This document shows positions 24,201-27,423 of a DNA stretch of 27,423 bases, in pieces (position 1 is the first letter of the stretch; each line of letters starts with the position of its first letter). Below the pieces are notes generated by a model that had not been told where the DNA came from, did no database searches, and saw nothing but the letters and a program-made list of their open reading frames with translations. The stretch spans positions 1 to 27,423 of the forward strand of contig JAZUDI010000062.1 of assembly GCA_045639525.1 (NCBI GenBank). The letters run 5' to 3'. The position numbers were made by a program, and so were the translations under genes. Source of the DNA: UBA1181 sp045639525 (GTDB lineage Bacteria; Bacteroidota; Bacteroidia; Bacteroidales; Paludibacteraceae).

Positions 24201-26679
24201 CTTCGCAGAGGGTCAGATCCTCTCCCTCCAATTCGATTTTTTTATGGATGGTCAAAGAGAAGAGGATCGAATCGGACAGACAGGTGTCGTTGTAGGCCAT
24301 AAAGAGGTAGTCGCAGGATGCGATATTGAAATCGCTGATGGTGAGCGTCTCGTCATTTTCGCCCGCTACCGCGCGCCACGCTTTCTCCTCCTTGCCTTTG
24401 ATGAACCATTGCATCTTGTCGACATTGACCTCGTCGGTCTGCTTTACCTGAAAGAGGATCGGATCGGTACGGTCGTCGCAGATGGTGTAGCTATCCTCTC
24501 CTTCCAATTCGAATTGAGGCGCTTTGCAAGGTTCTGTCTTACATTCGATTCCCAAACGGTTGCTGAATCCGAAGAGGATGCAAGGATCATCCGGCATGCC
24601 CTTTTGCGCCGCCTGCTCAGCGCTCTCTTGCGTCTCGGCGAATACGACGCGGTATTCGGTCAGATCCCCTTTGCTGTTTTGGTGGGTGATGTTTTTTTCA
24701 CTTCCCGCAAAGAGCCAACTTTGTCCGTTGTCTGTGCTCTTTTGCCATGCGAAGCCGTAGTTAGGGTAGCTCTTTTTCCACTCCGAATCATCTAGAATGG
24801 AGAGGGTGTTGGTCGCATTGTCGCAATCCTCGCCACCCAAATAGACTATGCCCGGATGTTTATCGATTTGTATGGATCCTGTCGGAGCCTCCTCTCCGCA
24901 TATGTATAGAGAGAAGTTGTCAAAGGCGATCGAGACGTCCGTATTCTGTTTGGTTCTGTTGAGAATCTGCAGGTGAATGTTTTGCTTGTAGTTTTGCGGT
25001 AGGGTGAAAGGCACGGAGCATTGTACCCAGCTGCGGGAGTTGCTGTGGCTCAGTTCCAGCGTGGTTTCGCCGAGCAGATCCCCCTTCTCGGTGACCACTC
25101 TTGCCAAGAGGGTCTCTCCGGCCCATTCGTTACGGTCGAAAGCGAAGAAGGAGAAACTCATGCTTTTGCAGGGACAAAGGTTTCCTGAAAGTGTTTTGTC
25201 ATAGATGAGGTCAGCGTCGTCGTCTCCAGTGGATTTGTCCAATTTGGTGTAGAGCATCGCACCGCCTGCTCTCTTTGAGGCGTCTTGGAGCTCCTTCTCT
25301 TGCTCCCAACTGTTTTTGATGTTCAATGCGCTCTCCGGATGTGAGATGATGGCGTATTGGCCATTCTTCAACCCTTCCGTTCCCTCCTTTAATGTTAATT
25401 TCACCTCTTCGGCCCCTCTGCTGCTCTCCTCGCTCAACACGCCGAAGTCGTCGCTCCATAGGGTGCGTAAACCCTCTTTATAGGTGCAGTCCGGGGTGGG
25501 GGATACGCCCGCCAAAGTGTTGGAGATGGAGTAGTAGCTGCAGCCATCTTTCGGTCCGCCATGCTCCGCGATGTAAAGGGCTTGCTCTTTGGCTTCCGAT
25601 TCCGAGGCGGAACCCGTGATGATCACACGGTAAACTTCGCTCTCCTCCGCGGAGACTTCGAATTCGGCGGATAGTTGATCGATGCCGCTGACTGTCAGCT
25701 CATTGCTCCAGGTCAGTCCGTCATCCTTGGAGCGTTGCCAGAGAAAGTAAACGTGGTCGTAAACACGCTTCCAATTGGTCAATACCGATTCAGGCACGTT
25801 GAAGGAGGCGTTGAATATGCAACTGCCCGCACTTGCCTTATTCTCCGAGGAGATGGTATTGGAGGAGATGGTAGGGTCGATGATGTCCACATCGTCGTTT
25901 CGGTAGAGGGAGATGTCGTCTATGGCGAAATCGTTGTAGCCGCTTCCCCAGTTGGTCACTTGAAGTTGTAGTCTATCGCCGTTGTTGACGGTGAAGGGCT
26001 CTGTGGCGAACTCTGTCCACTCTCGTTGCACCGTCACGTCCGCACGTCCACCCTTGGAGTCTCCCCATCCGTCGAATTGCCAGAAGGGGATGTCGCCCGT
26101 CTTGATGGAGCGTACCACCTCGCCCGTCTTGCTGTTGACCACTTTCAGTTCGAGGTTGGCGTTTCCTCCCTCTTCGTTGTAGGTGGTGACGCTGGAGGCG
26201 TAGATCACGAATTTGTACTCCCTGCTATCGCAAAGGTCGAACTCTATCTCTTGTTGGTAGATGGGCAATCCTGTTCCCACCTCGGAGTTGACGATCATCA
26301 TAGCGCCGTTTTTATTGCCTGTATGGTCTTTGCCGGCGATGAAGTGTCCTCCGTCGCTTTTGCCGCAAGCGGCGAACCGTTGGTAGGCCCATCTGGTGTT
26401 GTTGGCGATGCCGTACTGTCCATCATCGATGATACCGCAATCTCCCTCGAAATCTCCTTGTTCATGGTATTCGATGTAGCCGGCGCTTCCGTAGTGTGCC
26501 TTTGATTCGTATGCGGCGAATGAGTGGCGCGGTACAGTCATGGTGCTGTTGGGGAAGTTCTTGATGACGGTATCCTCCGCCACGCCGAAATCCTCTCGCC
26601 AGACTAAGTTCCAATTTTGTGCGTGAAGGCTCATGCAACAGAGCATCAACCCTAATATAGACCATATTCGATATCCCAT
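21256..26679 (-). CDS. Giant Ig-repeat surface adhesin with gliding-type T9SS tail
   Basis: An 1807-residue exported protein. Signal peptide (1-20); two jelly-roll-like domains (about 21-262 and 405-595), each opening with W-x-x-D/E-DFGV and ending FDNFSLY/IDDISLY; about ten to eleven Ig-like repeats of 80-90 residues from about 716 to 1651; a linker; and a type B T9SS tail (about 1723-1807). Each repeat has a Cys in an ICEGDxVTL-like motif (e.g. 993, 1160, 1250, 1416, 1501) and a second Cys near its end, spaced for a disulphide. The tail has FPNSSVKIYDRFGK, WDGTYNGTPMP and KGHFTLIREK but lacks the usual N-terminal TPNGDGxND. Such proteins include Flavobacterium SprB-type adhesins moved by SprF-like partners. 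A role in attachment to plant fibre or host is inferred. Monocistronic. Confidence 0.93.
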   Translation of the reverse strand: MGYRIWSILGLMLCCMSLHAQNWNLVWREDFGVAEDTVIKNFPNSTMTVPRHSFAAYESKAHYGSAGYIEYHEQGDFEGDCGIIDDGQYGIANNTRWAYQRFAACGKSDGGHFIAGKDHTGNKNGAMMIVNSEVGTGLPIYQQEIEFDLCDSREYKFVIYASSVTTYNEEGGNANLELKVVNSKTGEVVRSIKTGDIPFWQFDGWGDSKGGRADVTVQREWTEFATEPFTVNNGDRLQLQVTNWGSGYNDFAIDDISLYRNDDVDIIDPTISSNTISSENKASAGSCIFNASFNVPESVLTNWKRVYDHVYFLWQRSKDDGLTWSNELTVSGIDQLSAEFEVSAEESEVYRVIITGSASESEAKEQALYIAEHGGPKDGCSYYSISNTLAGVSPTPDCTYKEGLRTLWSDDFGVLSEESSRGAEEVKLTLKEGTEGLKNGQYAIISHPESALNIKNSWEQEKELQDASKRAGGAMLYTKLDKSTGDDDADLIYDKTLSGNLCPCKSMSFSFFAFDRNEWAGETLLARVVTEKGDLLGETTLELSHSNSRSWVQCSVPFTLPQNYKQNIHLQILNRTKQNTDVSIAFDNFSLYICGEEAPTGSIQIDKHPGIVYLGGEDCDNATNTLSILDDSEWKKSYPNYGFAWQKSTDNGQSWLFAGSEKNITHQNSKGDLTEYRVVFAETQESAEQAAQKGMPDDPCILFGFSNRLGIECKTEPCKAPQFELEGEDSYTICDDRTDPILFQVKQTDEVNVDKMQWFIKGKEEKAWRAVAGENDETLTISDFNIASCDYLFMAYNDTCLSDSILFSLTIHKKIELEGEDLTLCEGTDVTLKAHVKEASGEPSEYVWNGIASTRDEALITNSKRQTVTLSANDGVCFSEEVTYNISVEEKYNPEKAWGIHDVTSCQDSTETFLIVSSASEAAQQAFYESHTSQWVEDGEVIGENFKLDYTFRKNSTLTHIVTGEYCPAVSYDFNIIVIPTAELSIQSSQSTICEGDAVTLSANVKNAENIEWHFITSKGEDQLIDDQESASLTLHPTPSGSYYLATPKESECGVVYSDTIQVEVKEQLNFDITEIPAILCYREEIEMTATPTQGEFTLVQWEKNGEPIADELSFNDTPTENATYTFTASSEACAEFSAQFTVEVDNPSQLTLSAESTMVCEGSTVALTTQMGETKKVKWQVSTDGQNFSDFSEKMEDAQNYAIGKEPQYHFRLASENEGRCKTGFSNIVIVEVEKIVEITTDKRDFTTCEGDELELAFEANLGPHNQIVWQENGQPIRGEESNLTIHPTEESNYEATITGAQCPPVSESFHVSVEKRPSFRLSLSKEAVCAGESVTLSLEADNANGYDWQRKESDEYTTFSSEVVSEITFDAKKSATYRVTSAATGACEGVSSNEVSLHVESAVSVELPEKATICEGENIEIKATITGEPQSLTWYKKDLSDEEPVEYLKEKSSFMAAPTHTTEYTLVFTSDNCPSGKGSTTVTVEEVTAMGLTLSEDSICEGVEVTLTATYPESDKIVWEKREKSGFTTIAQGESQLTISPDQTAEYRISATSSAGCQAIPANATLYVFQPSEITVEERSICQGDSVRMAVQGLKEGATPQWFSSDDHFSQLLSTKQALYLKPQTTTDYKVVAINGKCVNETTTTIKVNTPPVVQSCEEVAIGVYEIEAESNSYPLTYDFGTGATLSNRLENVSYGRRYVITISTEEGCTTLYTLETPLYDIVIPEYFNPSNGNWQVENLNRFPNSSVKIYDRFGKVIAIQESDTEGWDGTYNGTPMPSTDYWYLINVPEIRRQFKGHFTLIREK

Positions 26680-26856
26680 AATAGTGTCGGTTTAAAACGG
26701 CAGTTTCTACCGTAATGTGCTTATAATAATCGTGTTTGCTTTTTCATTAATACGATGCTAAGTAACAAAATTTTTATGATATAAGCAAGGAAGTAACGTG
26801 AATCGATGTTCGCACATTCAATCTATCACACTAATTTATTAATCAAAAACTTTCAT

Positions 26857-26864
26857 TAAATTTG
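26857..26864 (+). promoter_or_regulatory. -7 promoter element of the AAA-ATPase-like gene
   Basis: TAAATTTG matches TAnnTTTG exactly and lies 25 nt before ATG 26890. No clear -33 is seen in the AT-rich sequence around 26830-26838. Confidence 0.55.
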
Positions 26865-26889
26865 CATAGTTAACTAAGTCGAGCGTTAT

Positions 26890-27423
26890 ATGAAATATCC
26901 GATAGGCATACAGACTTTTGAAGAGGTAATCACAGGCGGTTATCAATACGTGGATAAGACTGACCTTGTGTATAAGCTTGTGGATGAGGGGAAATATTAT
27001 TTCCTCAGCCGCCCGCGTCGTTTCGGAAAGAGTCTGCTCACCACCACTCTTGAAGCCTACTTCAAGGGTAAAAAGGAACTGTTCAAGGGTCTTGCCATGG
27101 AGAGTCTTGAGAAAGATTGGGTGGAATATCCGGTGTTTCATATCGACTTTACGGGGGCCGACTACACTGATCCTAATGCAATCAAAGATCGGATGAATAT
27201 AGATCTAACATCGTGGGAAAAGGTGTATGGAAAAAATGATAATGAAGTTTCATTGGGCGACCGCTTCTATGGAGTTATAAGCCGGGCAAAAGAGCAAACA
27301 GGGAAACAAGTCGTAATCCTAATTGACGAGTACGACAAACCGTTGACTGACACCATTGGGTTCCAGGAGGTTCAAGACCAGAACAGAGCGGCGCTTCAAG
27401 GAATTTACGGCATCATGAAAAGA
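26890..27423 (+). CDS. AAA-ATPase-like protein, 3' end beyond the window
   Basis: An open frame of 178 codons from ATG 26890 to the window edge without a stop. It begins MKYPIGIQTFEEVITGGYQY, followed by the Walker A region SRPRRFGKSLL (residues about 40-50) and the Walker B region VVILIDEYDKPL (about 148-159). This is the AAA-ATPase-like family (PF09820 type), usually about 500-570 residues with a C-terminal PD-(D/E)XK nuclease-like domain, present in many copies in Bacteroidales genomes. Role unknown; an accessory, possibly mobile, gene. Codon use with more CTT, ATA and AGA than its neighbours suggests acquisition. The C-terminal domain cannot be checked here. Confidence 0.85.
   Translation, partial: MKYPIGIQTFEEVITGGYQYVDKTDLVYKLVDEGKYYFLSRPRRFGKSLLTTTLEAYFKGKKELFKGLAMESLEKDWVEYPVFHIDFTGADYTDPNAIKDRMNIDLTSWEKVYGKNDNEVSLGDRFYGVISRAKEQTGKQVVILIDEYDKPLTDTIGFQEVQDQNRAALQGIYGIMKR

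Noticed and set aside
21256..26679. Frameshift or mis-joined genes in the giant adhesin
   Set aside because: The frame is uninterrupted, the repeat period is regular, and signal peptide and sorting tail are at the two ends, so it is one intact gene.

Overview
The window looks like part of a chromosome from the order Bacteroidales (phylum Bacteroidetes), probably a gut, rumen or other anaerobic species. The evidence is the set of Bacteroidetes-restricted families (DUF4199, DUF6452, DUF6048, DUF4403, PorP/SprF), two kinds of type IX secretion (T9SS) sorting domain, promoters of the TAnnTTTG type instead of -35/-10 boxes, and few Shine-Dalgarno sites. I cannot name a genus. No transposase, phage gene, integrase or CRISPR array was seen.

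Layout. 1-1166: a hairpin, then a membrane-anchored DUF2167 protein with its own terminator. 1227-1970: a small two-gene unit, a 52-residue protein of no recognised family followed after 3 nt by a TacT/AtaT-like GNAT acetyltransferase, with its own promoter; this is a candidate toxin-antitoxin pair. 2087-3568: prolyl-tRNA synthetase. 3630-6486: a tightly packed three-gene operon for an outer-membrane barrel protein, an OmpA-like protein and a PorP/SprF-family T9SS protein. 6487-6814: a non-coding gap. 6815-7864: a lone DUF1016/YhcG nuclease-fold protein. 7885-9660 (minus): a ClC-CBS anion transporter or channel. 9923-11668: recJ. 11781-13250 (minus): a DUF4403 protein, divergent from a RecQ-family helicase (13355-15277). 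15410-17299: a secreted GH44 glycosidase with a T9SS type A tail. 17445-17621 (minus): tRNA-Thr(TGT) directly behind a 102-nt rod-shaped RNA that I read as the 4.5S/SRP RNA (ffs). 17732-21183: a five-gene operon (DUF4199, GT2 glycosyltransferase, DUF7935-like, DUF6452-like lipoprotein, DUF6048-like). 21256-26679 (minus): an 1807-residue multi-Ig adhesin with a gliding-type (type B) T9SS tail. 26890-end: the 5' part of an AAA-ATPase-like gene, cut by the window edge.

How the genes fit together. The T9SS theme links three loci: the PorP/SprF operon (an outer-membrane component), the GH44 enzyme (type A cargo) and the giant adhesin (type B cargo, the class that depends on SprF-type partners in Flavobacterium). 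This suggests a cell that attaches to and degrades plant beta-glucans at its surface. The rest is core housekeeping (proS, recJ, a RecQ, ffs, tRNA-Thr) with scattered accessory genes.

The most interesting items are the GNAT unit with its unfamiliar small partner, the barrel-OmpA-PorP operon and its possible link to the adhesin, the odd apical loop of the SRP RNA that abuts tRNA-Thr, a ClC protein with Val where transporters have the proton glutamate, and a RecQ with its zinc module displaced to the C-terminal region.
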